Source of the DNA: a bacterium
GTDB taxonomy: Bacteria; JAMCPX01
Direction of reading: 5' to 3'
DNA: 8,061 bases
Assembly: GCA_027364825.1 (NCBI GenBank)
Contig: DAHXOM010000166.1
Location: 1 to 8,061, forward strand
Part shown: positions 1 through 6,500 of the stretch, in pieces
Layout of the letters: each line of letters begins with the position of its first letter
Numbering within the stretch: position 1 is the first letter of the stretch
Notes under the pieces: generated by a model
The model's database searches: none
The model's input: the letters and a program-made list of their open reading frames with translations, nothing else
Told to the model about the DNA's origin: nothing
Position numbers and translations under genes: made by a program

Positions 1-175
1 TACATGACGATGAATGTTTCTGTTCAGATGGATACATCTTCCGCCGGATTTCTTTTTTCGTCCGTGCGGCCTCTCGACATTCAAAACAATTGAAAATTCT
101 AAAATACATGATTAGTGTTAGTGAATTGAACCCGTTGGAAAGTCCCCCCTTGGCGGATAAGTCCTCTGGCTTAGA

Positions 176-208
176 CGCGGCTTGAAACCGCGCCCTCTCT
201 TTAAGAGG
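176..208. other. Two adjacent small hairpins in the lgt leader
   Basis: Hairpin one pairs CGCGG (176-180) with CCGCG (188-192) around a seven-base loop. Hairpin two follows after one base and pairs CCTCT (194-198) with AGAGG (204-208) around a five-base loop. No run of T follows on either strand, so these are not ordinary intrinsic terminators. They lie about 70 bases before the lgt start and could belong to a 5' leader, a small RNA or a dispersed intergenic repeat. I match them to no known riboswitch class. Confidence 0.35.
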
Positions 209-267
209 CCTAAAATTATGATAGTAACCCGGCCAAACAGTAAAGGATTATCTGACGGGATAAAATA

Positions 268-275
268 AAGGAGAG
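268..275 (+). promoter_or_regulatory. Shine-Dalgarno site of lgt
   Basis: AAGGAGAG lies three bases before the ATG at 279, with the GGAG core five bases from the start. This strong site fixes the lgt start. Confidence 0.8.
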
Positions 276-278
276 TAT

Positions 279-1118
279 ATGTATCCGATTCTTTTCCACT
301 ACGGACCCATAACCATTCACGCTTACGGCGTTGCAATGGCCACAGCTTTTATCGTTGCGATCTACCTTGCGACAAGGAAAGGTAAAAAACTCGGCATGGA
401 CCCGAACATTGTCCTGGATATGAGTTTCTGGATCATGATCGGCTCCATTATCGGGGCAAGGATAATATTTATCATAACCATGTGGGGCTACTACATGCAG
501 AATCCGCTCGAGATGCTTGAGATATGGAAAGGCGGGCTTGTGTTCTACGGCGGTTTGTTCGGCGGTATCCTTGCCATGTATATTTATCTGAAATGGGTGC
601 AGCAGGAGTTTTTCAAGTTTGCAGATCTCATCTCGCCGTATATGGGACTCGGCTATGCTATCCACCGGGCGTTCGGCTGTTACATGAACGGCTGCTGCTT
701 TGGCAGGCCCACGACCCTGCCGTGGCCCCTGGGGTCCGTATTTTCCTCCACCAGTGATGCAGGCCTTGCCTATCCGGGACAGAGGCTGTTATCAACGGAA
801 TTGTTTGAATCCGTCAACGGTCTAATCCTGTTTTTCTTCCTCCTGTGGTACGAAAAACATTTGAAGAAGCACAACGGCGAACTCGTGGGGCTCTTCCTGG
901 TACTGTATTCGTTCAACAGATTTGTCATTGAATTCTTCAGGGGCGATGTTATCCGGGGATTCGTCGGTCCGTCCATTGCATGGCCATGGGGCAGCAGCCA
1001 GCTTTCAACGTCCCAGTTTATTGCAATACCAACCTTTATCGCCGGCTGGATCATATTCTTCTGGGCGCGGTCAAGGAAAGAAAATGGAAAACCTGCCAAG
1101 CTACAGGTCCATCAATAG
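279..1118 (+). CDS. lgt: Prolipoprotein diacylglyceryl transferase
   Basis: This inner-membrane enzyme moves the diacylglyceryl group of phosphatidylglycerol onto the lipobox cysteine of prolipoproteins, the first step of lipoprotein maturation. The product is 279 residues, normal for the family, with several hydrophobic segments (about 18-32, 48-68, 86-104, 190-203 and 255-270). Visible signatures are HAYG (14-17, aligning with the E. coli Tyr26 region), GGLVFYGG (85-92, with Tyr90 where E. coli has His103), the glycine/cysteine-rich stretch 129-142 containing NGCCFG, and RFVIEFF (214-220), whose Arg214 and Glu218 align with E. coli Arg239 and Glu243. The signature stretch reads HRAFGCYMNG, so it appears to carry one residue more than the E. 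coli GRxGNxxNG pattern; I take this as a lineage variant. The last 35 bases overlap the next gene. Confidence 0.95.
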   Translation: MYPILFHYGPITIHAYGVAMATAFIVAIYLATRKGKKLGMDPNIVLDMSFWIMIGSIIGARIIFIITMWGYYMQNPLEMLEIWKGGLVFYGGLFGGILAMYIYLKWVQQEFFKFADLISPYMGLGYAIHRAFGCYMNGCCFGRPTTLPWPLGSVFSSTSDAGLAYPGQRLLSTELFESVNGLILFFFLLWYEKHLKKHNGELVGLFLVLYSFNRFVIEFFRGDVIRGFVGPSIAWPWGSSQLSTSQFIAIPTFIAGWIIFFWARSRKENGKPAKLQVHQ

Positions 1119-1395
1119 AGCGCGCAAGGTCCTCGGATTGCCTGAAATAGCAACGAGCGCGCAGGTAAAATCCGCCTATCACAGGCTCGTGATGAAGTAT
1201 CATCCCGATACGTGTGCCGACCGGGACAAGGCCCTCTGTACAAAAAAAATGGCGGAGATCAATGACGCATACAAACTCATTACCGGTTATATACAGAATT
1301 ACAAATATATGTTTACAGAAAAGGCATATAAGGAGCAGGATATGGAATACGCTGTAAGAAGGTTTTTCAGCCCTTACGGTGAAAGGAAGAAGTAG
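1084..1395 (+). CDS. Small J-domain (DnaJ-like) protein
   Basis: The product is 103 residues and consists almost wholly of a J domain. Helix II runs to about residue 38, the invariant HPD tripeptide sits at 40-42 in KYHPD, and an EINDAYKLI helix III follows at about 60-68. J domains stimulate the ATPase of DnaK-type Hsp70s through HPD, so this is probably a J-only co-chaperone. It lacks the Gly/Phe region, zinc centre and C-terminal substrate domains of true DnaJ, so no dnaJ symbol is given. A basic and aromatic tail (about 75-103) follows. I chose ATG 1084 because AAGGAAAG lies just upstream and the J domain begins soon after. The frame is open further upstream from an ATG at 922, but that would be antiparallel reading inside lgt with no homology. 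It overlaps lgt by 35 bases, which suggests translational coupling. Confidence 0.85.
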   Translation: MENLPSYRSINRARKVLGLPEIATSAQVKSAYHRLVMKYHPDTCADRDKALCTKKMAEINDAYKLITGYIQNYKYMFTEKAYKEQDMEYAVRRFFSPYGERKK

Positions 1396-1397
1396 GC

Positions 1398-2147
1398 ATG
1401 CAGGATACGCTGTTTAAACCGGAAAGTATTGCGCTTGTCGGTGCGTCCAAAGTACCGGGCAAGGTGGGATACAGCCTCCTGAAAAATATCAAAGAGGGCG
1501 GATATGCGGGCAAGATATATCCGGTGAACCCCACAGCACCCGAGATACTCGGTATAAAGGTATATCCCGATATTAAAAGCATACCCGGTACCATAGACCT
1601 TGCCGTGTTCATGATACCGCCGAAGGCAATCATAGCTTCAATCAAGGACCTCGCGGACAAGAAGACAAAGTTCGCCGTGGTGATCTCCGCGGGATTTAAA
1701 GAGGTCGGCGTTGACGGAGCACTGCTCGAAAGAGAATTAAAGGAGCAGGCCGATACCTGCGGGATACGGCTTGTCGGACCGAATTGCCTCGGTATTATAG
1801 ACACAAAGTCGAAACTGAATGCCTCGTTTGCAGCAGATATGCCGCTCACCGGGGACATTTCCATACTATCACAATCAGGTGCGCTGCTGACCGCAATACT
1901 TGACTGGGCACTTGCCAACGACATGGGGTTTTCAAAATTTGTAAGCCTCGGCAACAAGGCCGACCTCAACGAGGCTGATTTCATAGAGTACCTTGCGGAT
2001 GACCCGGACACAAAGGTCATCCTCGGATACATTGAAGGTGTTGCTGACGGCAAGGCATTCATCGAAAAGGCCTACAAGGCATCAAAGAAGAAGCCGGTCA
2101 TTTTAATCAAGGCCGGCGGTACAAAGGTCGGCGCACGGGCATCGTAA
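1398..2147 (+). CDS. N-terminal fragment of the ADP-forming acyl-CoA synthetase
   Basis: The 249-residue fragment covers the CoA-binding domain, with VGASKVPGKVG near the start, and most of the CoA-ligase domain, including VGPNCLG and SQSGAL. It stops at TAA 2145-2147, immediately before SHTG, so it lacks the catalytic histidine and the whole ATP-grasp half. CoA binding might survive; ATP synthesis should not. Natural alpha/beta splits in two-subunit members of this family fall much later, near the start of the ATP-grasp part (about residue 450-475 here), so this break does not look like an evolved subunit boundary. Confidence 0.6.
   Translation: MQDTLFKPESIALVGASKVPGKVGYSLLKNIKEGGYAGKIYPVNPTAPEILGIKVYPDIKSIPGTIDLAVFMIPPKAIIASIKDLADKKTKFAVVISAGFKEVGVDGALLERELKEQADTCGIRLVGPNCLGIIDTKSKLNASFAADMPLTGDISILSQSGALLTAILDWALANDMGFSKFVSLGNKADLNEADFIEYLADDPDTKVILGYIEGVADGKAFIEKAYKASKKKPVILIKAGGTKVGARAS
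2145..2147 (+). other. In-frame TAA inside the catalytic segment of the synthetase
   Basis: The codons around it read GCA TCG TAA TCG CAC, in a family segment that normally reads Ala-(Ala/Ser)-Ser-Ser-His. A single C-to-A change from a TCA serine codon would produce it. TAA is not the codon used for selenocysteine (TGA) or pyrrolysine (TAG), so recoding by those routes is not expected. Confidence 0.9.
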
Positions 2148-2237
2148 TCGCACACCGGGACGCTTGCAGGTTCTGACGCTGCATTTGATGCCGCTTTCAA
2201 ACAATCGGGTGTTATACGGGCACATACCATAGAGGAG

Positions 2238-3491
2238 TTGTTCGATATCGGCAAACTGCTGGAAAGCCAGCCCCTGCCCGGCGAAGGAGGCCTTGCCATT
2301 GTTACAAACGCAGGAGGACCCGGCATAATCACGGCGGATGCAACGGAGCGTGCGGGTATTCGCCTTGCGCACATCGCCGATGAAAGCATACTCGCCCTCA
2401 AGAAGGTCTTACCTCCGTCAGCGGCCTTTGGAAATCCGTTTGATATTATCGGTGATGCACTTGCAGACCGTTACAAATCCGCGATTGATGTTATAACCAA
2501 AGATAGGGATGTTGCAGGCATATTTGTGCTTCTTACACCGCAGGACATGACAGAGATAGACAAGACGGCAGCCATAGTCGTTGATACCGCAAAGGATACG
2601 GATAAGCCGGTACTTGCCGGATTTATGGGAGGCAGGGATGTCGGGAAAGGGATAAAAGTCCTGAATAACGGGAAGGTACCGAATTATATCTTTCCTGAGT
2701 CTGCAATAAAAGCATACAGGATAGCACTTGATTATAAAGAGTGGCTGGCAAAGCCTGAAAAGACCTACAGAAGGTTTGAAGTGGATACAAAAAGCGTTCA
2801 ACACGACCTCAACACAGTGCAGGCATCCGGCAGGTCAGGCCTCGTTGATGTGGAGGCAAGGAAGGTTGTAGAGGCATACGGCTTTAAAACACCCAAAAGT
2901 ATGCTTGCCAATACCCTTGAACAGGCAAAGGCTTATGCAGAAACAGCAGGGTATCCGGTGGTAATGAAGATCGCTTCTCCCGATATCCTTCATAAAACGG
3001 ATGTCGGAGGTGTTGTAGTCGGCATAAACAATGAACAGCAGGTTGAACAGGCTTTTTCTTCGATAACAAATAATGCAAGAAAATTTATGCCCTCTGCAAG
3101 GATCTGGGGCGTTGTGGTACAGCAGATGCTGATGACCGGCACCGAGACCATAGTAGGAATGCACATCGATCCGAACTTCGGCCCGCTTATCATGTTCGGC
3201 CTTGGCGGTATTTACGTAGAGGTGCTGAAGGATGTTTCTTTCAGAGTGGCTCCTGTATCGGAATCAGAAGCTTATGAAATGATAATGGAGATCAGATCAT
3301 ACCCCCTTCTTCAGGGTGTCCGGGGTGCAAAGAAAAGAGATATAAATTCAATCACGGACGCAATACTGCGGGTCTCACAACTCGTTACGGATAATCCCGA
3401 CATTGTGGAACTTGACATTAATCCATTACTTGTTCAGGCAGAAGGTGAAGGTGCGATAGCAGTGGACGCGCGTATCTCGATAAAACATTGA
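2238..3491 (+). CDS. C-terminal fragment of the ADP-forming acyl-CoA synthetase
   Basis: The frame continues from 2148 without a further stop. The only early start-type codon is TTG 2238, which would give 417 residues. GAGGAG touches this TTG with no spacer, so it is a poor initiation site and may be chance. The first in-frame ATG (about 2547) would cut into the third domain. The fragment holds the rest of the synthetase, including the ATP-grasp domain with SPDILHKTDVGG and the glycine-rich FGLGGIYVEV segment near the C-terminus. It lacks the catalytic SHTG histidine. Whether it is translated separately cannot be told from sequence. Confidence 0.45.
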   Translation: MFDIGKLLESQPLPGEGGLAIVTNAGGPGIITADATERAGIRLAHIADESILALKKVLPPSAAFGNPFDIIGDALADRYKSAIDVITKDRDVAGIFVLLTPQDMTEIDKTAAIVVDTAKDTDKPVLAGFMGGRDVGKGIKVLNNGKVPNYIFPESAIKAYRIALDYKEWLAKPEKTYRRFEVDTKSVQHDLNTVQASGRSGLVDVEARKVVEAYGFKTPKSMLANTLEQAKAYAETAGYPVVMKIASPDILHKTDVGGVVVGINNEQQVEQAFSSITNNARKFMPSARIWGVVVQQMLMTGTETIVGMHIDPNFGPLIMFGLGGIYVEVLKDVSFRVAPVSESEAYEMIMEIRSYPLLQGVRGAKKRDINSITDAILRVSQLVTDNPDIVELDINPLLVQAEGEGAIAVDARISIKH

Positions 3492-3497
3492 GGAGGT
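3488..3497 (+). promoter_or_regulatory. Strong Shine-Dalgarno site of the DRTGG-domain gene
   Basis: GAGGAGGTAA overlaps the TGA stop of the synthetase (3489-3491) and sits about five bases before the ATG at 3503. Such a near-perfect site means the downstream gene can be translated well even though the preceding frame is interrupted. Confidence 0.75.
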
Positions 3498-3502
3498 AAC
3501 AT

Positions 3503-4585
3503 ATGAGTTCCGGAACAATACCATTCTTTATCGGTTCGACAAACGGCTATTCGGGTAAGACGCTCTTATCAACCGTACTCGGTAAAATGCTGCAGGAGCA
3601 AGGGCACAAGGTCGGATATATGAGGGTCATCGGGAAGTCGATCGCAAGCAAGGGCACGACGCTGTATGACGTCGATGCGGAGTTCGTGAAAAAGGCCCTC
3701 AATATCAAAGACCCCGTTGAGAAGATGTCGCCGGTAATTCTGACACACGACCTTATATCATCGGTTCTGAAAGGTAAGGAGTACGACGGCCTGAAGCTGT
3801 TCAAGGATGCATACGCAGAGCTCTCCTCCGACAAAGATGTCATGCTGGTCAGCGGGGCTACAAACCTTTATGAGGGCCTGACCATGAAGATAAGCAGTTT
3901 GATCGCCATTAAGGCCCTGAATGCCCAGACCGTCCTGATAGACCCTTACCGGGACGAAGTGTGCGTCGACTGCATTCTTTCATCGAAAGAAGTACTGGGG
4001 AAAAGGCTTGCAGGTGTCATCCTGAATATGGTGACATTCGACGACATGGAGTTCGTTGCAGACAACATTATACCGTATCTTGAAAAACAGGGGGTAAGGG
4101 TTTTCGGTATGGTGCCGAGGACTTCCGAACTCGAATCTGTTTCCGTACGGCAGATACGGGACGCTGTGGGAGGAGAGATGCTGTCCGGTCATGATAAGCT
4201 CGATGAACTCGTTGAAAATATCGTTGTCGGTGCAATGGATGTCGAGAATGCACTGAAACATTTTATAAAAAAGAAAAACAAAGCGGTTATCACCGGCGCA
4301 AACCGTGCCGACATAATAATAGCAGCCCTTGAAACATCGACAAAATGCCTTGTCCTTACAGGGGACATCCTGCCCAATGAGATCGTACTCGGCAGGGCCC
4401 AGGCAATGAACGTCCCCGTCATACACGTTAAATACGACACCTTAAGCACAATATCAAAGATTGAGTCCATCATAGGCAAGGTACGCATTGTACGGGATGA
4501 TCAGATAAAAAGGGGCTATGAGTTAATCAAGCAGTATGTCAATACGAAAGCCCTTTTTGAATCCATGGGTATTACATCAAAATAA
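3503..4585 (+). CDS. BioD-like P-loop NTPase with DRTGG domain (Pta N-terminal-like accessory protein)
   Basis: The protein has 360 residues. Residues about 6-210 form a dethiobiotin-synthetase-like (AAA_26) P-loop domain with GSTNGYSGKT at 11-20. Residues about 215-320 form a DRTGG domain, with ITGANRADI where many relatives carry a G-D/N-R version of this turn. The two domains together resemble the N-terminal, non-catalytic half of long phosphate acetyltransferases, but the C-terminal acetyltransferase domain is absent and the gene ends cleanly with TAA. In long Pta enzymes this part acts in regulation and assembly. Here it follows an acyl-CoA synthetase by 11 bases, so I infer a nucleotide-binding accessory or regulatory role in acyl-CoA/acid metabolism. 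True dethiobiotin synthetase is unlikely because no biotin genes are nearby and the DRTGG domain is extra. Confidence 0.8.
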   Translation: MSSGTIPFFIGSTNGYSGKTLLSTVLGKMLQEQGHKVGYMRVIGKSIASKGTTLYDVDAEFVKKALNIKDPVEKMSPVILTHDLISSVLKGKEYDGLKLFKDAYAELSSDKDVMLVSGATNLYEGLTMKISSLIAIKALNAQTVLIDPYRDEVCVDCILSSKEVLGKRLAGVILNMVTFDDMEFVADNIIPYLEKQGVRVFGMVPRTSELESVSVRQIRDAVGGEMLSGHDKLDELVENIVVGAMDVENALKHFIKKKNKAVITGANRADIIIAALETSTKCLVLTGDILPNEIVLGRAQAMNVPVIHVKYDTLSTISKIESIIGKVRIVRDDQIKRGYELIKQYVNTKALFESMGITSK

Positions 4586-4635
4586 ACGCCGCTCTCTTAA
4601 ATCGGTCCGGCTGTTCCTCTCAGGTGTTTTTCAGC

Positions 4636-4649
4636 ACTTGTATACAAGT
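4636..4649. promoter_or_regulatory. 14-bp perfect palindrome, candidate GntR/FadR-type operator
   Basis: ACTTGTATACAAGT is its own reverse complement. Its core TTGTATACAA is the form of site bound by several GntR-family regulators of the FadR/FCD type. It lies six bases before a TTGACA hexamer. If transcription starts at 4691, its centre is near -48, which suits an activator or a repressor that hinders polymerase. No regulator gene is in the window. Confidence 0.6.
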
Positions 4650-4654
4650 TTTTA

Positions 4655-4684
4655 TTGACAAAAAATTTTTATGCTTGCTACCTT
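4655..4684 (+). promoter_or_regulatory. Candidate promoter of the lpd-gcvH-nfnAB unit
   Basis: The -35 hexamer TTGACA (4655-4660) is a perfect consensus. With an 18-base spacer the -10 would be TACCTT (4679-4684), which matches only three of six consensus bases, so the call rests mainly on the -35 and on the adjacent palindrome. This arrangement would place the transcript start at about 4691, the first base of the lpd ATG. Another -10-like word, TATGCT (4670-4675), is too close to TTGACA to pair with it. Confidence 0.45.
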
Positions 4685-4690
4685 GAAACT

Positions 4691-6103
4691 ATGAGTGATC
4701 TCTCTTCTTTTAATCTCGTTGTTATCGGTGCAGGAATAGGCGGTTATCCTGCCGCAATACGGGCGGCTCAACTGGGCGCAAGCGTACTTGTTGTGGACAG
4801 GGCCGAAACAGGAGGAACCTGCCTCAACAGGGGATGCATTCCGACAAAGGCATTAAAGGCTACCGCTGAAATGCTGACGCGTGTTAATAATTTAGAAGAA
4901 TTCGGATTGTCCTGCAGTATGAAAGTAACACCGGACATCAAAACTATTATACAGCGCAAGAACAGGATAGTGGGCGAGCTTGTAAAAGGAGTGGAGTTCC
5001 TGTTTAAATCCCATGGGGTTACTTTAAAAAAAGCGTCCGCTTCCTTTATATCAAAAAACAGGCTTCAACTTACCGGCGCTGACGGCAAGCATGAGATCGT
5101 AGAATCGGGGAGATTTGTTATCAGCACCGGTTCTTCTCCTGCGGACATGCCCGGTATAAAAACGGACGGGAAATTCATTCTGAATAGTGATGATATTCTC
5201 AACATTGATACTCTGCCAAAAAGACTTATAATAATAGGAGCAGGTGTGATCGGGACGGAGTTTGCATTCATATTCAAAAGCATGGGTGTGGATATCGTTA
5301 TGCTCGAGATCATGCCGCGGATCTTACCGACGGAAGAAGAGGATGTATCAGCGTTGATAACGAGAAGTTTAAAAAAGGCCGGTATAACATTAAAAACAGA
5401 CACCAGGGTTACCCATGCAGAGATACAGGGACAGGAAGTAAATCTTTATCTCGATAACGGGGAGGTTGTAACCGGCGACAGGGCGCTTTTATCCGTTGGC
5501 AGAAAAATAAATACCGACGGGCTCGGGCTCGAAAATATCGGCATTGAGCTCGGGAAAAAGAAAGAGGTAGTAGTCGATAGGTTTTTAAGCACCAGCGTGA
5601 ACGGGATCTACGCATGTGGAGATGTGACCGGGGGCAAGATGCTGGCACATATCGCTTACCGGGAAGGCATAACCGCTGTATCGAATCTTTTGGAAGGCAG
5701 GAAACAAACAATAAACTACGATGCCATACCGTCCACGATATATTCAATGCCGGAAGCAGCGGGTGTAGGATTGACGGAAAGATCGGCAAAAAAAAAGGGA
5801 TTCAGAATAAAGATCGGAAGGTTCGCCTACAGGGCACTTGGGAAGGCAAAGGCCTTTTCACAAACAGAAGGAGAAGTAAAGGTCATCGTTGATTCGGAAA
5901 CGGATAAAGTCCTCGGCATGCATATTGTCGGAGCACACGCGACGGATATTATTTCACAGGGAGCAATGGCTATCCAGAACGGATTGACCGTACAGTCCAT
6001 GAGCGACACCGTGGCAGCACATCCCACATATTCCGAAGCTGTTATGGAAGCAGCGCAGGACGTTTTTTCAATGGCTATTCACCAGCCAAAAAAATCGAAA
6101 TAG
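4691..6103 (+). CDS. lpdA: Dihydrolipoamide dehydrogenase (E3 / glycine-cleavage L-protein type)
   Basis: This FAD flavoenzyme oxidises protein-bound dihydrolipoamide with NAD+. The product has 470 residues, typical for E3. In order it shows FAD-binding GAGIGG (13-18), the redox disulfide CLNRGC (Cys44 and Cys49), NAD-binding GAGVIG (183-188) with Glu206 at the end of the second strand (indicating NAD rather than NADP), the second FAD motif containing ACGDV, and the C-terminal dimer domain with HPTYSE, whose His444 and Glu449 form the catalytic pair. I chose ATG 4691 because it places the FAD motif at the usual distance from the N-terminus. A TTG at 4655 is in frame but is part of the -35 hexamer. 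No Shine-Dalgarno site precedes 4691, so the message may be leaderless. It is the first gene of a unit with gcvH and nfnAB, 13 bases before gcvH. Confidence 0.93.
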   Translation: MSDLSSFNLVVIGAGIGGYPAAIRAAQLGASVLVVDRAETGGTCLNRGCIPTKALKATAEMLTRVNNLEEFGLSCSMKVTPDIKTIIQRKNRIVGELVKGVEFLFKSHGVTLKKASASFISKNRLQLTGADGKHEIVESGRFVISTGSSPADMPGIKTDGKFILNSDDILNIDTLPKRLIIIGAGVIGTEFAFIFKSMGVDIVMLEIMPRILPTEEEDVSALITRSLKKAGITLKTDTRVTHAEIQGQEVNLYLDNGEVVTGDRALLSVGRKINTDGLGLENIGIELGKKKEVVVDRFLSTSVNGIYACGDVTGGKMLAHIAYREGITAVSNLLEGRKQTINYDAIPSTIYSMPEAAGVGLTERSAKKKGFRIKIGRFAYRALGKAKAFSQTEGEVKVIVDSETDKVLGMHIVGAHATDIISQGAMAIQNGLTVQSMSDTVAAHPTYSEAVMEAAQDVFSMAIHQPKKSK

Positions 6104-6116
6104 GAGGTTTACTTTT

Positions 6117-6500
6117 ATGGCCGAAGACATATGGTATAACGAAAATCATCTCTGGGTTACCGTAGAAAATAATCATGCATATATCGGCATTTCTTATTAC
6201 GCCCAGGAAGAACTCGGGGACATTCTTTTCATTGAACTGCCTGAGGTAGGAGATAAGGTTGTTCAGGGAAAATCTTTTGGCGAAATAGAATCGTCAAAAA
6301 CAGTAAGCGACCTCGTCTCCCCGCTCTCCGGCAAGGTAGTTGAGGTAAACAATGATGTGATCAACGAACCCTCCATACTCAATGAAGATCCCCTTGGAGA
6401 CGGGTGGTTGATAGAAATAGAGGGAGTGGATCATAAGGAGCTAAAGGCCTTACTGACCCAGGAAAAATATGAACATTATGTAAAGGAAATATCAAAATGA
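6117..6500 (+). CDS. gcvH: GcvH-type lipoyl carrier protein
   Basis: The product has 127 residues, the normal size of glycine-cleavage H protein. It has the usual N-terminal HLWV (11-14), the AxxELGDI stretch (29-36), and the lipoylation segment GEIESSKTVSD (55-65) with Lys61 as the lipoyl-lysine, followed by SPLSGKVVEVN. DGWLI marks the C-terminal part. AGGAGG (6102-6107) overlaps the lpd stop and fixes the start. Known members carry an aminomethyl group on lipoate in glycine cleavage; other GcvH-like proteins serve as lipoate carriers in sulfur metabolism (LbpA of the sHdr system) or in lipoate transfer. No gcvP, gcvT or lipoate ligase is in the window. Its partners here are an E3 and NfnAB, so a redox-carrier role is possible; standard H-protein is still the default reading. 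Its stop overlaps the nfnA start by four bases. Confidence 0.88.
   Translation: MAEDIWYNENHLWVTVENNHAYIGISYYAQEELGDILFIELPEVGDKVVQGKSFGEIESSKTVSDLVSPLSGKVVEVNNDVINEPSILNEDPLGDGWLIEIEGVDHKELKALLTQEKYEHYVKEISK

Larger units (their letters stand above)
1..278. other. Intergenic region upstream of lgt, no assignable gene
   Basis: I recognise no gene here. At the left edge three readings stay open for a short distance: the + frame from base 1 to a TGA at 91-93, the + frame from base 3 to a TGA at about 183, and a leftward frame starting with an ATG near base 109 and running off the window. None shows a known motif, and each is too short to judge. The right part holds two adjacent small hairpins (176-208) and the lgt ribosome binding site. 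I see no convincing sigma-70 promoter pair and no T-tract terminator. Confidence 0.5.
1398..3491 (+). pseudogene. ADP-forming acyl-CoA synthetase (acetate-CoA ligase family), interrupted by an in-frame TAA
   Basis: Read through the stop, this is a 697-residue fused alpha/beta NDP-forming acyl-CoA synthetase, which makes an acid, ATP and CoA from acyl-CoA, ADP and phosphate. Domain order is normal: CoA-binding Rossmann domain (about 1-130), succinyl-CoA-ligase-like domain (about 145-290), a third alpha/beta domain to about 450, and an ATP-grasp domain (about 475-697) containing HKTDVGGV from His532. The only defect is codon 250, TAA (2145-2147), inside the conserved GARAxxSHTG segment. The frame is the same on both sides and no residue is gained or lost, so this is a substitution, not a frameshift. 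The expected phospho-histidine is His252. It may be a young pseudogene, a strain polymorphism, a sequencing error, or (least likely) a read-through gene. Its start is two bases after the J-domain stop, with AAGGAAG upstream. Confidence 0.85.

Noticed and set aside
1..93. Possible C-terminal end of an upstream gene (open + frame ending in TGA at 91-93)
   Set aside because: Only 30 codons are visible, two other frames are equally open, and no motif supports any of them.
118..336. Leftward 72-codon open frame across the lgt leader and start
   Set aside because: It overlaps the well-supported lgt start, its translation has no recognisable domain, and it crosses the hairpin region.
922..1083. Upstream extension of the J-domain protein to ATG 922
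   Set aside because: The extension lies wholly inside lgt, is not J-domain-like, and a ribosome binding site favours ATG 1084.
1367..2062. Long leftward open frame (231 codons) opposite the synthetase
   Set aside because: The + strand carries the recognisable CoA-binding and ligase domains; the reverse frame is serine/proline-rich shadow coding.
2145..2147. Selenocysteine or pyrrolysine recoding at the synthetase stop
   Set aside because: Those residues use TGA and TAG; this codon is TAA and the family has serine or alanine-like residues here.
3503..4585. bioD (dethiobiotin synthetase)
   Set aside because: The P-loop domain is BioD-like, but a DRTGG domain follows and no biotin genes are nearby; the Pta-N-terminal-like reading fits better.
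4586..4635. Intrinsic terminator after the DRTGG gene
   Set aside because: Only weak pairings were found (for example AGGTG with CACTT around a T-rich loop), with no solid GC stem followed by a T-tract.
4655..4690. TTG 4655 as the lpd start
   Set aside because: The TTG is part of the TTGACA -35 hexamer, and the extra twelve residues do not resemble E3 N-termini.
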